From Pseudomonas reidholzensis (GTDB taxonomy: Bacteria; Pseudomonadota; Gammaproteobacteria; Pseudomonadales; Pseudomonadaceae): a stretch of 64,000 nt of DNA. Made by a program: the position numbers and the translations under genes. The DNA lies in NCBI RefSeq assembly GCF_900536025.1, contig NZ_UNOZ01000030.1, positions 310,001-374,000 on the forward strand, written 5' to 3'. Position 1 is the stretch's first letter. The number at the start of each line of letters is the position of its first letter. Of this stretch, positions 23,870 through 32,776 are shown piece after piece. The notes under the pieces are model-generated. The model searched no databases. It was not told where the DNA came from and was given only the letters and a program-made list of their open reading frames with translations.

Positions 23870-26362
23870 ATGGCCAAGCCCCTGCAGGAGTACCAGCGCA
23901 AGCGTGACTTCAATGCCACGCCCGAGCCCGCCGGTAAGCGCCAGCGCGGCAAGCAGGCGCATGCCTTGCAGTACTGCATCCAGAAGCACGACGCCAGCCA
24001 CCTGCACTACGACTTCCGGCTCGAGCTGGACGGCACGTTGAAGAGCTGGGCGATCCCCAAGGGCCCGTCGCTCGACCCCAAGGTACGGCGCTTGGCGGTG
24101 CACGTCGAAGACCACCCGCTGGACTACGCCGACTTCGAGGGGACTATCCCCGAGGGGCACTACGGCGCCGGTGACGTGATCGTCTGGGACCGGGGTGTCT
24201 GGGAGCCGGAGGGCGACCCGCAGGCGAGCTACGCCAAGGGCAAGCTGCGCTTTCGCTTGCAGGGCGAGAAGCTGTCCGGCGTGTGGAACCTGTTTCGCAC
24301 CCACCTGGCAGGCAAGAAAGAACAGTGGATGCTGGTCAAGTCGCACGACGACGTGGCCCGCAGTGAGGCCGAGTACAGCATTGTCGACGCGCAGCCCGAC
24401 AGCGTCATCAGTGACCGTACCCTGCTCGCGCGCAGGACCACGGCGGCCCCCAAGCCCGCCAAGCAGCCTGCCGCCACTCGCAGGCGCGCTGCCGCGCCCA
24501 AGGCCGAATTGCCCGAGCACCTGGCGCCGCAGTTGGCGACGCTGGTCGATTCGCCCCCCAGTGGTGAATGGCGCTATGAAGTGAAATTCGACGGTTACCG
24601 CATCCTGGCCCGCATCGACGGCGACGACGTGCGCCTGTTTACCCGCAACGGCCATGACTGGAGCGCCAAGATGCCGCGCCAGGTCGCTGCCTTGCGCACG
24701 CTCAAGCTCAGGTCCGCCTGGCTCGACGGCGAAATGGTGGTGGCCAACGAGCACGGCGTGGCGGATTTTCAGGCGTTGCAGAACGCCTTTGATACCGAGC
24801 GCGATGAGCAGATCACCTACTACCTGTTCGACCTGCCTTACCTTGACGGTCGGGACCTGCGTCAGGCGCCGCTGCAGCAGCGCCGCGAGCTGCTCGGCAA
24901 GCTGCTGGCCAAGGCCCGCACCGAGGTGCTCAAGTATTCGGCGGATTTCGATGAGCCGGTGGCGTCGCTGCTCGACAGTGCCTGCCGCCTCGAACTCGAA
25001 GGCCTGATCGGCAAGCGGCTCGACAGCCCCTACACCGGCCGGCGCAGCAGCGACTGGATCAAGCTCAAGTGCCAGCAACGCCAGGAGTTCGTGATCGTCG
25101 GCTACACCGACCCAAAAGGCAGCCGCACGGCCTTTGGTGCGTTGCTGCTGGCCCTGCACGATGAGCACAGTGGTGAGCTGCGCTATGCCGGCAAAGTCGG
25201 CACCGGCTTTACCGCTACCACCCTGGCCAGCATCCATGCCCGGCTCAAGCCGCTTGAAGTCGGCAAGCCGGCCCTGGCCAATCCGCCAACCGGTGCCGAA
25301 GCCCGAGGCGTGCACTGGCTCAAGCCCACGCTGCTGGCAGAAGTCGCCTACGCGCAGATGACCCGCGACGGCGTGGTGCGTCACTCGGTATTCCATGGGC
25401 TGCGCGATGACAAGCCGGCGTCGCGGATCGATCTCGAGCGCCCTCGCCGCGGTCACAGCGCCTCGGCACCCAAGGAGAACACCACCTTGAGCGAACTGCA
25501 CCTGACCCACCCCGACCGGGTCATCGACGCCAGCACTGGCGCCACCAAACGCCAGGTCGCCGAGTACTACGCCGCTGTCGCCCCGTGGCTCATGCCGCAG
25601 CTCAAGGACCGCCCGGTGGCGCTGGTGCGGGCCCCGGAGGGATTGAGTGGCGAGCTGTTCTTCCAGAAACACGCCGGCCAACTGAATATCCCCAAGGTCA
25701 TCAGCTACGACAAGGCTGAGGCGGGCCAGGCCGCGATGGTCCTCAATCGCCCCGAGAGCCTGCTCGGTGCGGTGCAGATGAACATGCTCGAACTGCACAC
25801 CTGGAACGCCACCGACAAAGACTTCGACAAGCCCGACCGCTTCGTCCTCGACCTCGACCCGGACCCGGCCTTGCCGTGGAAGGCGATGATCGAGGCGACC
25901 CAGTTGACCCTGACCCTGCTCGACGAACTGGGCCTCGAGGTGTTTCTCAAGACCAGCGGCGGCAAGGGCATGCACCTGGTGGTACCGCTGACCCGGCGGG
26001 CCGGCTGGGACGAGGTGAAGGATTTCAGCCACGCCATCGTCGATTACCTGGCCAAGCTGTTCCCTGAGCGCCTGAGTGCGGTGTCGGGCCCGAAAAACCG
26101 CGTCGGGCGAATCTTCATCGACTATTTGCGCAACGCCAAAGGCGCCACCACCGCCTGCGCCTACTCATTGCGAGCGCGCGAAGGGCTACCGGTCTCGGTG
26201 CCGATCTGGCGCGAGGAGCTGACCGCGCTCAAAGGCGCTAACCAGTGGACCATCGACAACCTGCACGAGCGGCTGGCGGAAGTCGACGACCCTTGGGCTG
26301 AGCTGGCCAAGACCCGGCAATCGATTACCGCGCGGATGCGCAAGCAAATGGGGCTCAAGTGA
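23870..26362 (+). CDS. ligD: Non-homologous end-joining DNA ligase D
   Basis: This 830-residue multidomain enzyme acts with Ku in bacterial NHEJ. Domain order is the Pseudomonas type. The 3'-phosphoesterase comes first (about 20-190; KHDASHLHYDFRLELDG, then HVEDHPLDYADFEG). The ATP-dependent ligase follows (about 215-520), with the adenylated Lys in EVKFDGYRI near 239, and ends in an OB domain. The AEP-type polymerase/primase is last (about 540-830), with the metal-binding Asp pair in LDLDPDPALPW near 662. A Lys/Ala-rich linker separates the first two. ku lies 3.2 kb away on the opposite strand. The stop codon overlaps the start of the next gene, the first of four tightly packed genes. Confidence 0.96.
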   Translation: MAKPLQEYQRKRDFNATPEPAGKRQRGKQAHALQYCIQKHDASHLHYDFRLELDGTLKSWAIPKGPSLDPKVRRLAVHVEDHPLDYADFEGTIPEGHYGAGDVIVWDRGVWEPEGDPQASYAKGKLRFRLQGEKLSGVWNLFRTHLAGKKEQWMLVKSHDDVARSEAEYSIVDAQPDSVISDRTLLARRTTAAPKPAKQPAATRRRAAAPKAELPEHLAPQLATLVDSPPSGEWRYEVKFDGYRILARIDGDDVRLFTRNGHDWSAKMPRQVAALRTLKLRSAWLDGEMVVANEHGVADFQALQNAFDTERDEQITYYLFDLPYLDGRDLRQAPLQQRRELLGKLLAKARTEVLKYSADFDEPVASLLDSACRLELEGLIGKRLDSPYTGRRSSDWIKLKCQQRQEFVIVGYTDPKGSRTAFGALLLALHDEHSGELRYAGKVGTGFTATTLASIHARLKPLEVGKPALANPPTGAEARGVHWLKPTLLAEVAYAQMTRDGVVRHSVFHGLRDDKPASRIDLERPRRGHSASAPKENTTLSELHLTHPDRVIDASTGATKRQVAEYYAAVAPWLMPQLKDRPVALVRAPEGLSGELFFQKHAGQLNIPKVISYDKAEAGQAAMVLNRPESLLGAVQMNMLELHTWNATDKDFDKPDRFVLDLDPDPALPWKAMIEATQLTLTLLDELGLEVFLKTSGGKGMHLVVPLTRRAGWDEVKDFSHAIVDYLAKLFPERLSAVSGPKNRVGRIFIDYLRNAKGATTACAYSLRAREGLPVSVPIWREELTALKGANQWTIDNLHERLAEVDDPWAELAKTRQSITARMRKQMGLK

Positions 26363-27411
26363 TGACTGGCGTCGGTGAGAACGTCGAGCACACGCCGTTG
26401 GAGGTGTTGCTGCGAAGGTTCAGCGAGCGCCGACAACCGTTGGCGCTCGATCACCCGCTGGGTCAGCTGATGCGGGCGCTGCGCGCTGAACAGCTGGACC
26501 AGTTGCCGTTGCCCGGCCACGGCCACACCTTGCAGCGCTGGCAGACCTTGGCGCGTATTGCCGGCTGTGACCTGGCGTTGGCCAAGCTGTATGAAGGCCA
26601 TACCGATGCCTTGGCGATCCTGGCCGAGTGCGCCGCAGCGCCACTGGCGGGTGACGCCATTTGGGGCGTATGGGCGGCCGAGCCACCGGACGCGCGGGTG
26701 CACATCATCGCCCGCGACGGTGACCACGTGCGCTTGAGCGGGCGCAAGGCCTGGTGCTCCGGAGCGCTGCAGATAGACCGCGCGTTGATCACGGCCTGGG
26801 GCGACGATCAGCACCCGCAGTTGGTGGCCATCGACTTGGCGCACCCGAGCCAGCGCATCCAGGCCAACAACTGGCAGGCGGTGGGCATGGCCGCGACCGC
26901 CAGCGCCGATGTCGAGTTCGAGGACTCGCCGGGGATCGTCGTCGGGCAACCGGGTCAGTACCTGTCCAGGCCAGGCTTCTGGCATGGCGGTGGCGGCATT
27001 GCCGCGTGTTGGTACGGCGGCGCCGAGGCGCTCGCGGAGTACCTGCGCGCGCACTGCGGCAAACCCCGCCCCGAGCCCCATGCCGATGCTCACCTGGGTG
27101 CGGTCGATGCCGCGCTGTGTGGCGCATGTGCGACGCTACGCGAGTGCGCAGCGTGGATCGATCGGCACCCCAGCGACGATGCCGGTTTTATCGTGCAGCG
27201 CAGCCGCGCTCAGGTGGAACAGGCCGTGGATTGCGTCATCGGCCACGTCGGGCGTGCCTTGGGCGCCACACCGTTCTGCCGCAACCCGCACTTCGCCCGG
27301 CTGATCGCCGACCTTCCGGTTTACCTGCGCCAGAGCCACGCCGAGCGTGACCTGGCGAACCTTGGACAACAGCTGGCGCAGATGCCAGCAGGAGCCTGGC
27401 ACCTATCATGA
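26362..27411 (+). CDS. Divergent acyl-CoA dehydrogenase-family protein
   Basis: ATG 26362 overlaps the ligD stop; a GTG at 26359 is also possible. The 349-residue protein is shorter than typical acyl-CoA dehydrogenases (about 380-400) but keeps family features: the WGVWAAEPPDARVHI segment, then GDHVRLSGRKAWCSGALQID, which matches the FAD-contacting VSGxKxWxSxAxxxD motif, and a helical C-terminal bundle. The catalytic Glu cannot be assigned by eye, so the enzyme may be a dehydrogenase, an oxidase or a structural relative. It is followed with ATGA overlap by the PIG-L, methyltransferase and glycosyltransferase genes, which suggests a joint biosynthetic role. Confidence 0.75.
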   Translation: MTGVGENVEHTPLEVLLRRFSERRQPLALDHPLGQLMRALRAEQLDQLPLPGHGHTLQRWQTLARIAGCDLALAKLYEGHTDALAILAECAAAPLAGDAIWGVWAAEPPDARVHIIARDGDHVRLSGRKAWCSGALQIDRALITAWGDDQHPQLVAIDLAHPSQRIQANNWQAVGMAATASADVEFEDSPGIVVGQPGQYLSRPGFWHGGGGIAACWYGGAEALAEYLRAHCGKPRPEPHADAHLGAVDAALCGACATLRECAAWIDRHPSDDAGFIVQRSRAQVEQAVDCVIGHVGRALGATPFCRNPHFARLIADLPVYLRQSHAERDLANLGQQLAQMPAGAWHLS

Positions 27412-28163
27412 GCGAGAACCTGATCCAGTCCAGCCGTGGCATTACCTGGGCCGACTGGCAGCACTCCGCGCACTTGGCCAGGGCGGGTTGGATCACCCCC
27501 GACCAGCTGTGTCCACCCGGCCGGCGGCTGGTGCTGGTAGCGCCGCACCCGGACGATGAAATCCTCATGGCCGGTGGCCTGTTGGCCGGGTTCGGCGGCC
27601 GTGAGCATGAGCTGGTGCTGATCTCGGCCACCGATGGCGAGGGCAGCCATCCGAACTCGACGCGCTGGACCGAGCATCGCCTACGGCGCCAGCGCCCACT
27701 GGAAAGTCGGCATGCCTTGCAACTGCTCGGCCTGAACCCCAACAACCTGGACTGGCGACGTCTGCACCTGAAGGACGGCGAGGTGCCCCGCGATGAAGCG
27801 TTTCTGGTCAACCACCTGAACCAGCTGCTCAAGCCCGATGACCTGTTGATGACCACATGGCGCAGCGACGGCCATTGTGATCATGAGGCGGTCGGCCGCG
27901 CCGCGGCCCAGGCGGCGCGAGTGCGCAAGGCGCAGTTGGCCGAGGTGCCGGTGTGGGCCTGGCATTGGGCCGGCGCCGATGATGCCCGGTTGCCCTGGTC
28001 ACGGGCCCATCGCCTGGAGCTGGACGAAGGGCGCCTGGCCCGCAAGCGCGAGGCCATCGCGGCCCATGTCAGCCAACTGGAACCCGACGCCGGTTGCCCG
28101 CCGGTGGTTGGGCAGCACTTGCTCGAATGCCTGCTGCAACCCTTTGAACTGGTGTTTCTATGA
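27408..28163 (+). CDS. PIG-L family zinc deacetylase
   Basis: The 251-residue protein has the zinc-binding motif APHPDDEILMAGGLLAGFGG at about 46-65, the distal HCDHEAVGRAA His motif, and ISATDGEGSHPNSTRW. PIG-L/LmbE enzymes deacetylate N-acetylglucosaminyl lipids or thiol precursors. There is no signal peptide, so it acts in the cytoplasm. It overlaps the upstream and downstream genes by 4 bp each. With a NodS-like methyltransferase and a glycosyltransferase next to it, an amino-sugar conjugate is a reasonable guess for the substrate. Confidence 0.88.
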   Translation: MSENLIQSSRGITWADWQHSAHLARAGWITPDQLCPPGRRLVLVAPHPDDEILMAGGLLAGFGGREHELVLISATDGEGSHPNSTRWTEHRLRRQRPLESRHALQLLGLNPNNLDWRRLHLKDGEVPRDEAFLVNHLNQLLKPDDLLMTTWRSDGHCDHEAVGRAAAQAARVRKAQLAEVPVWAWHWAGADDARLPWSRAHRLELDEGRLARKREAIAAHVSQLEPDAGCPPVVGQHLLECLLQPFELVFL

Positions 28164-28759
28164 GCCTCGACTCGCAGTACTTCGCCGACCTTTATGCAGG
28201 CAACGACGACCCTTGGGCGTTCCGCACGCGCTGGTACGAGCGGCGCAAGCGCGACCTGGTCATGGCCAGCCTGCCGCGCCAGTGTTACGAGCGGGTGTTC
28301 GAGCCCGCCTGTGCCAATGGCGAGCTCAGCGTGCTGCTGGCCGATCGCTGCGCCAGCTTGCTGTGCCAGGACCTCGACCCCACGGCAGTGGGGCTGGCCC
28401 GCCAACGGTTGGCCGGCATGAGCCATGCCACGGTCGAGCAAGGCCGGCTGCCCGCGGATTGGCCCGGCGAGCGCTTCGACCTGATCGTGCTCAGCGAAGT
28501 CGGCTATTACCTGAACCCTACCGACTGGTTACAGGTGATCGAACAGTCGGTGGCCAGCCTCAACTATGACGGTGCCCTGTTGGCCTGCCACTGGCGCCAC
28601 CCGATTGCCGGCTGCCCGCAGGACGGTCGGGAGGTGCACGACCTGCTGGCCAAGCACCTGCCGCTGTACCCGCTGCTGCGCCATGAAGAAGCTGATTTTC
28701 TCCTCGAATACTGGTCGTGCCAGCCCAGCGTGGTGGACCTCGACGAGAGGTGCGCATGA
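28160..28759 (+). CDS. SAM-dependent methyltransferase, NodS-like
   Basis: The 199-residue class I methyltransferase begins SLDSQYFADLYAGNDDPWAF, typical of the NodS family (N-methylation of deacetylated chitooligosaccharides). SAM motif I appears in modified form as VFEPACANGELSVLLADRC, followed by LLCQDLDPTAVGLARQRL (motif II) and FDLIVLSEVGYYL (motif IV). It overlaps the deacetylase stop by ATGA. Deacetylation followed by N-methylation, as in NodB/NodS, is an attractive parallel, but the acceptor here is unknown. Confidence 0.85.
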   Translation: MSLDSQYFADLYAGNDDPWAFRTRWYERRKRDLVMASLPRQCYERVFEPACANGELSVLLADRCASLLCQDLDPTAVGLARQRLAGMSHATVEQGRLPADWPGERFDLIVLSEVGYYLNPTDWLQVIEQSVASLNYDGALLACHWRHPIAGCPQDGREVHDLLAKHLPLYPLLRHEEADFLLEYWSCQPSVVDLDERCA

Positions 28760-29418
28760 TTGCCGTGGTGATCCCGGCACACAACGAAGCCAGGCGCCTT
28801 GGCCGCTGCCTGAAATCCGTCAAGGCGGCGGCGCTGCTCGCCGAGCAGGCCGGGTACCAGGTCGAGGTAGTGGTGGTGCTCGACCGCTGCACCGACGCCA
28901 GCGCAGCCGTTGCCCGCCGCCATGGCGTCGAGACACTGGCCGTGGACGCCGGCAATGTCGGCTTGGCGCGGCGCGCCGGCGCCGCGTTGATGCTCGAGCG
29001 TGGTGCGTCGTGGCTGGCGTGTACCGATGCCGACAGCCGCGTGCCCAGCCACTGGTTGCTGTGGCAGCTGGCGTGTGCGGCGGACGTGGTGTGCGGCACG
29101 GTGCACATCGAGCGTTGGCAGCCGTGGCAGAAGGCGGCGCTGCGTGAGGTGTACCGCAGCCGCTACCAGGCACGCGAGGGCCATCGGCATATTCATGGGG
29201 CCAACCTTGGGGTGTGTGCCCGGGCGTATGAGCAGGTGGGCGGGTTTGCACCGCTGCCGGCGCATGAAGATGTGCAACTGGTGCGCGCGTTGGAGGCGTT
29301 GGGGGCACAGATTGTGTGGACGGCCAAGCACAGTGTGGCGACCAGCAGCCGGCGTGATAGCCGGGCGCGGGAGGGATTTGGCGATTATCTGGCGGGATTG
29401 GAGGCTGCAATTCCGTGA
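28756..29418 (+). CDS. Family 2 glycosyltransferase
   Basis: I start at ATG 28756, where the GT-A fold begins (IAVVIPAHNEARRLGRCL) and which overlaps the methyltransferase stop (ATGA). The 220-residue protein has VEVVVVLDRCTDASAAVA, the DADSR equivalent of the DxD motif (WLACTDADSRVPSHWL) and the acceptor region GANLGVCARAYEQVGGF with APLPAHEDVQL. There is no membrane segment. It would transfer a sugar from a nucleotide-sugar donor, and is the last gene of the ligD transcription unit before a REP pair. Confidence 0.85.
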   Translation: MIAVVIPAHNEARRLGRCLKSVKAAALLAEQAGYQVEVVVVLDRCTDASAAVARRHGVETLAVDAGNVGLARRAGAALMLERGASWLACTDADSRVPSHWLLWQLACAADVVCGTVHIERWQPWQKAALREVYRSRYQAREGHRHIHGANLGVCARAYEQVGGFAPLPAHEDVQLVRALEALGAQIVWTAKHSVATSSRRDSRAREGFGDYLAGLEAAIP

Positions 29419-29441
29419 ACTGAGGCTGCTACGCGCCCTTT

Positions 29442-29523
29442 TCGCGACACAAGGCCGCTCCCACAGTTACGGCGTCGTCTTCACGGCCTGCGCGGTCTCT
29501 GTGGGAGCGGCCTTGTGTCGCGA
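29442..29523. repeat. Inverted pair of REP elements (BIME)
   Basis: The sequence tcgcgacacaaggccgctcc (29442 onward) and its near-perfect inverse ggagcggccttgtgtcgcga (ending 29523) flank a 32-bp spacer. The gccgctcccacag/ctgtgggagcggc core is the abundant Pseudomonas putida REP type. It sits between the convergent glycosyltransferase and ku genes, where it may also serve as a terminator or mRNA stabiliser. Confidence 0.85.
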
Positions 29524-29566
29524 TAGGGCTGCGCAGCAGCCCCAGCAATCTCAATAACGCTAAAAA

Positions 29567-30436
29567 TCAGGAAGCCTTGCGCGCCCGCTTGGTCGGTTTT
29601 TTCTCCGGCTCGTCCTTGGCTGCCGCCTTCTTCTTAGGCGCCGGCGCCTTCCCCCCCAGGCTGCGTTTAAGCAACTCGGTAAGGTCGATAATGTCTGCGC
29701 CCTTCTTCCCGCCCTCGCCTGCAGCCTTGTCGACCACGCTGATCTTGCCCTTGCTGGCCTTCTCTTCGACCAGGTCCATGATCGTCTGGCGAAACGCGTC
29801 ATGGTACTCGTCAGGGTTCCACGGCCCGCTCATGTCCTGCACCAGCCGCTTGGCCATGTCCAGTTCACGCTTGTCGACCTTGGTGTCGGTCACGCTCTTG
29901 TCCAGCTCGAGCGTCTCGATACCCCGCACCTCCTCAGGCCAGCGCAGGGTGATCATCACCAGCGCGTCGTCCAGCGGCCGCAACAGGGCCAGGTGCTGGC
30001 GGGTATGCAGCACCACGGTGGCCAGGGCCACCTTGCCGGTGCTTTCCAGGGTCTCGCGCAGCAGCGCATAGACCTTGCCACCGCGCCGATCAGGGCTCAG
30101 GTAGTAAGGCGTATCGAAGTGCTGCAGCGGAATGTCGGTCGCCTCGACGAACGAAAAGATGTCGATCGTCTGAGTCGCCTCGGGGCGCGCGGTGCGGATC
30201 TCCTCTTCGCTGATGATCACGTAGCGGCCTTTCTCATACTCGACGCCCTTGACGACGTTGTCCTTGTCGATGTCCTTGCCGGTGACCTTGTTCACCCGCT
30301 TGTAGCCCACCGGGTCCATGCTGCGCTTGTCCAGCCAGTCGAAGTCGACCCGCTCGGTGCGCACCGCGGTGTTGAGGGAGACGGGGATGTGCACGAGGCC
30401 GAAGCTGATCGCGCCTTTCCAGATTGCTCGGGCCAT
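29567..30436 (-). CDS. ku: Ku homodimer, end-joining DNA-binding protein
   Basis: This 289-residue bacterial Ku begins ARAIWKGAISFGLVHIPVSL, the family hallmark. It continues through the beta-barrel core (YKRVNKVTGKDIDKDNVVKG, FVEATDIPLQHFDTPYYL, LRPLDDALVMITLRWPEEV) and ends with a Lys/Ala-rich basic tail (PKKKAAAKDEPEKKPTKRAR) that helps DNA sliding. It binds broken DNA ends and recruits LigD, encoded 3.2 kb away. A small Cys-rich ORF ends 7 bp upstream, so the two are probably co-transcribed. Confidence 0.95.
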   Translation of the reverse strand: MARAIWKGAISFGLVHIPVSLNTAVRTERVDFDWLDKRSMDPVGYKRVNKVTGKDIDKDNVVKGVEYEKGRYVIISEEEIRTARPEATQTIDIFSFVEATDIPLQHFDTPYYLSPDRRGGKVYALLRETLESTGKVALATVVLHTRQHLALLRPLDDALVMITLRWPEEVRGIETLELDKSVTDTKVDKRELDMAKRLVQDMSGPWNPDEYHDAFRQTIMDLVEEKASKGKISVVDKAAGEGGKKGADIIDLTELLKRSLGGKAPAPKKKAAAKDEPEKKPTKRARKAS

Positions 30437-30442
30437 GGTCGC

Positions 30443-30583
30443 TCAGCTCCTCACGTTGGCAGGGTGGCTGTAGCGCAAGGCGCCACACCGTTCGCAGCAC
30501 TGGCATTGCAGCCCGGTCACTTCCACTTCACGCATCAACATGGTCCGCCACAGGCAGCCACGCAGCAGGCAGACAATTGTCAT
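30443..30583 (-). CDS. Small Cys-rich protein upstream of ku (PSPA7_2676-like)
   Basis: ATG 30583 is preceded by a perfect ggagg ribosome site 7 bases away, and the frame ends at TGA 30443-30445, giving 46 residues. It begins MTIVCLLRGCLWRTML and contains CQCCERCG, a dense Cys cluster that could bind a metal. Short Pseudomonas proteins of this type (MTIxCLxxGCxW...CxRCG) recur next to unrelated genes. Translation would end 7 bp before the ku start, so coupling with ku is possible. Function unknown. Confidence 0.7.
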   Translation of the reverse strand: MTIVCLLRGCLWRTMLMREVEVTGLQCQCCERCGALRYSHPANVRS

Positions 30584-30694
30584 CAGCCACCTCCTTCCCC
30601 GACGATTCGCGGGCTCTTACTTGAGCTGACTGCGCGGCGCCGGGAAGGTTTACTCGCGCTGCCCTGCGGCAACCGCCCAGCGCGGTCACGCCGA

Positions 30695-31816
30695 TCAAGG
30701 CAGCCTGCATGCTTCGCCGAGCACCTGCTCGACCACCGCGCGCAGCGCTTGCTGCGCGCTCAGCCCCGCCGCGCTGGCCGCCGCGTGGCAGGCCAGTTGC
30801 CGATCGGCACTGGTACCCTCCAGCACAATGCGGCGCGCCTGGACGAACGCGTGCAGGGCATCGACACTGTCGGGTGGGTATCGATGGCTCAGTTGGGCCA
30901 GCCAGCCCTCGGCGGTGACTGGCTGTTGCTGGTGCACCCCGATGAACTCGGCGTGGCGACCGTGGCGCAAGGCGCGCCAATAATTCTCCTGGGTAATCCA
31001 GTGTATTTCACGGTTCACCGGCGTCGCCGGGTTAGACGCGGCCACGCAGGCCTCCACCAGGTGGCGGAACAATCCGGCGATACACAGGGCATCCTCCAAC
31101 TGCGGGCAGCCGTCACAGATGCGCAGCTCCACCGTGGGGTAGCGGTGGGAGGGGCGCAACGCCCACCAGAACGCGCCGTCCGCGGCCAGCGACCCGCTGC
31201 GCTGCAACAGCGCCCGGTAGCGCTGGTACGCCGGCCAGTCGGGCAAAGGCTCCGGCAGGCCCATGTGCGGCCACTCGCCACACAGCACCCGCCGGTAGCT
31301 CATGTAGCCCGTGACCTGGCCGCCCCACAGCGGTGACGAGGTGCTCAGCACCAGCAGCAACGGTAGCCAATACACCAGGCTGTTGATCAACCGGATGCGG
31401 TCACAAGCGGCCGGCACGCCCACATGTACATGCAGCCCCGAGGCCACGCTGCGGCGGGCGACATACTGATAGTCGGTGAACAGCTGACGGTGATGCGGGG
31501 CGGCGCCGGGGCGCTGGCGCAGCCACTCGGCGTTGGGATGACTGCCTGCGCAGTAGAGGCCGACGCCGTGCTCGGCCAGTGCCTGCTCGAGGCAGTAGCG
31601 GCGCTCGCTGAAAAAACACTGTGCCTGCTGCAGGCTGTCGAACACCGGCGACGCCAGCTCGATCTGGCAGCGGAACAGTTCATCGGCGTAATACTCACCG
31701 AGCACTTCACGGCAGCACAGGCTCACCGCCGGCGAGGGTTTGGCCAGCAATCGTCCGCTGCCCAGGTCCACCAGCAGGTATTCCTCCTCGATGCCGAATG
31801 TACAAGGGCGGTACAT
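30695..31816 (-). CDS. YbdK-type carboxylate-amine ligase (GCS2 family)
   Basis: The 373-residue protein begins CTFGIEEEYLLVDLGSGRLL, the ATP/metal-binding IEEE motif of the glutamate-cysteine ligase type 2 family. It also shows GLHVHVGVP, a conserved nucleotide/metal motif, and YPTVELRICDGCPQLEDAL. YbdK enzymes join a carboxylate to an amine with ATP hydrolysis; E. coli YbdK has only weak gamma-glutamyl-cysteine ligase activity. Here it is the last of three compact genes (diiron enzyme, methyltransferase, ligase), 6 bp after the methyltransferase, so its substrate may be the product of that pair. Confidence 0.85.
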   Translation of the reverse strand: MYRPCTFGIEEEYLLVDLGSGRLLAKPSPAVSLCCREVLGEYYADELFRCQIELASPVFDSLQQAQCFFSERRYCLEQALAEHGVGLYCAGSHPNAEWLRQRPGAAPHHRQLFTDYQYVARRSVASGLHVHVGVPAACDRIRLINSLVYWLPLLLVLSTSSPLWGGQVTGYMSYRRVLCGEWPHMGLPEPLPDWPAYQRYRALLQRSGSLAADGAFWWALRPSHRYPTVELRICDGCPQLEDALCIAGLFRHLVEACVAASNPATPVNREIHWITQENYWRALRHGRHAEFIGVHQQQPVTAEGWLAQLSHRYPPDSVDALHAFVQARRIVLEGTSADRQLACHAAASAAGLSAQQALRAVVEQVLGEACRLP

Positions 31817-31822
31817 GGCGGC

Positions 31823-32776
31823 TCAGCCAATACGGGTGACGGTCAATGCCACGGCAGCAATGCGCTCGACCTGCGCGTAACCGGGTTCGAGCAGCTGTTC
31901 GGCAAACACGTCCGGGTCCAGCTCGCGATAGCGCCAGCACCACGCGCTGCCGGCCAGTCGCGCGCGGGCCGCTTCAAGCAAGGCGTCGCGGCCTTCGACG
32001 ATGGCCACGCCGGTGTACAGCAACAGCGTGCCGCCGATGTTCAGGCGCTGACAGGCCTGGTCGATGATGCGCACCGACAAGGCCGCCCCCAGCGTGCCGC
32101 CGCCGTGGCGATACTGACGTTGCTGGGTATCGAGCATGTAGGGCGGGTTGGCGACGATCAGGTCGAAGCTGGCGGTCAGCCCGGCGAGCAGGTCGCTGGC
32201 CTCGACCGAGACGTTGTCGAGCCCGGCCAGCGCGGCATTGATCTCGGTGAAGCGCAGCGCCTTGGGGTTGATGTCCACCGCGCTGACCTGGGCCTGCGGC
32301 GCGGCGCGGGCAATCAACAGCGCGCCGATGCCACTGCCGCTGCCGATGTCCACGGCGTGCTGCAGGGGCCTGGGGCAATGCTGCAGATGGTCGTCGATGA
32401 CCTGAGCGAAGCGGTAGCTGTCGGGGCCGAAGAACACCGCGTCACTGGCCTCGGTAGGGTAGGCAGAGTGCACCACTAGCAGTTCGTCGAGGCTCGACCA
32501 ACGGACCTTGCTGCGCAACAGGCCGCCCTGCTCCTCCAGCACCTGCGCGGCCCACCACTGTTGCAACTGCTCAGGGGGGATCAGGTCGGGCGAAAACGGC
32601 CGGCTCCAGCCAAACACATCGCGCAGGTTACGTGCGCGCGCGTTACCGGTGCGGGCATTGACCAATGCATGGGTGGCCGGTGTGACACAGGTGAATCGGT
32701 AGCCGTCGGCGTGCAGACGCCGGCCCAGCTGCAGCAGGGCCTGGTCGGCCTGGCGTTGCTCTGGGGTCGAGCGCAT
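31823..32776 (-). CDS. Class I SAM-dependent methyltransferase with NPPY motif
   Basis: I start at ATG 32776, which overlaps the stop of the upstream diiron-enzyme gene (TGATG). A longer frame to 33010 is antisense-type noise over that gene. The 317-residue protein has motif I VDIGSGSGIGALLIARAAP, motif II VSAVDINPKALRF and the NPPY tetrad (LIVANPPYMLDTQQRQYRHG), as in enzymes that methylate planar nitrogens or amides (HemK/PrmC, RsmC types). The about 100-residue N-terminal part is not PrmC-like, so it is not a release-factor methyltransferase by context. Confidence 0.85.
   Translation of the reverse strand: MRSTPEQRQADQALLQLGRRLHADGYRFTCVTPATHALVNARTGNARARNLRDVFGWSRPFSPDLIPPEQLQQWWAAQVLEEQGGLLRSKVRWSSLDELLVVHSAYPTEASDAVFFGPDSYRFAQVIDDHLQHCPRPLQHAVDIGSGSGIGALLIARAAPQAQVSAVDINPKALRFTEINAALAGLDNVSVEASDLLAGLTASFDLIVANPPYMLDTQQRQYRHGGGTLGAALSVRIIDQACQRLNIGGTLLLYTGVAIVEGRDALLEAARARLAGSAWCWRYRELDPDVFAEQLLEPGYAQVERIAAVALTVTRIG

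Noticed and set aside
23771..26032. 753-codon open frame on the minus strand
   Set aside because: It is fully antisense to ligD, His/Gly/Ala-rich with no domain, and arises from the high third-position GC of the ligD gene.
29801..31336. 511-codon open frame on the plus strand
   Set aside because: It overlaps ku and the GCS2 ligase gene in antisense and has no recognisable motif; both opposing genes are certain.
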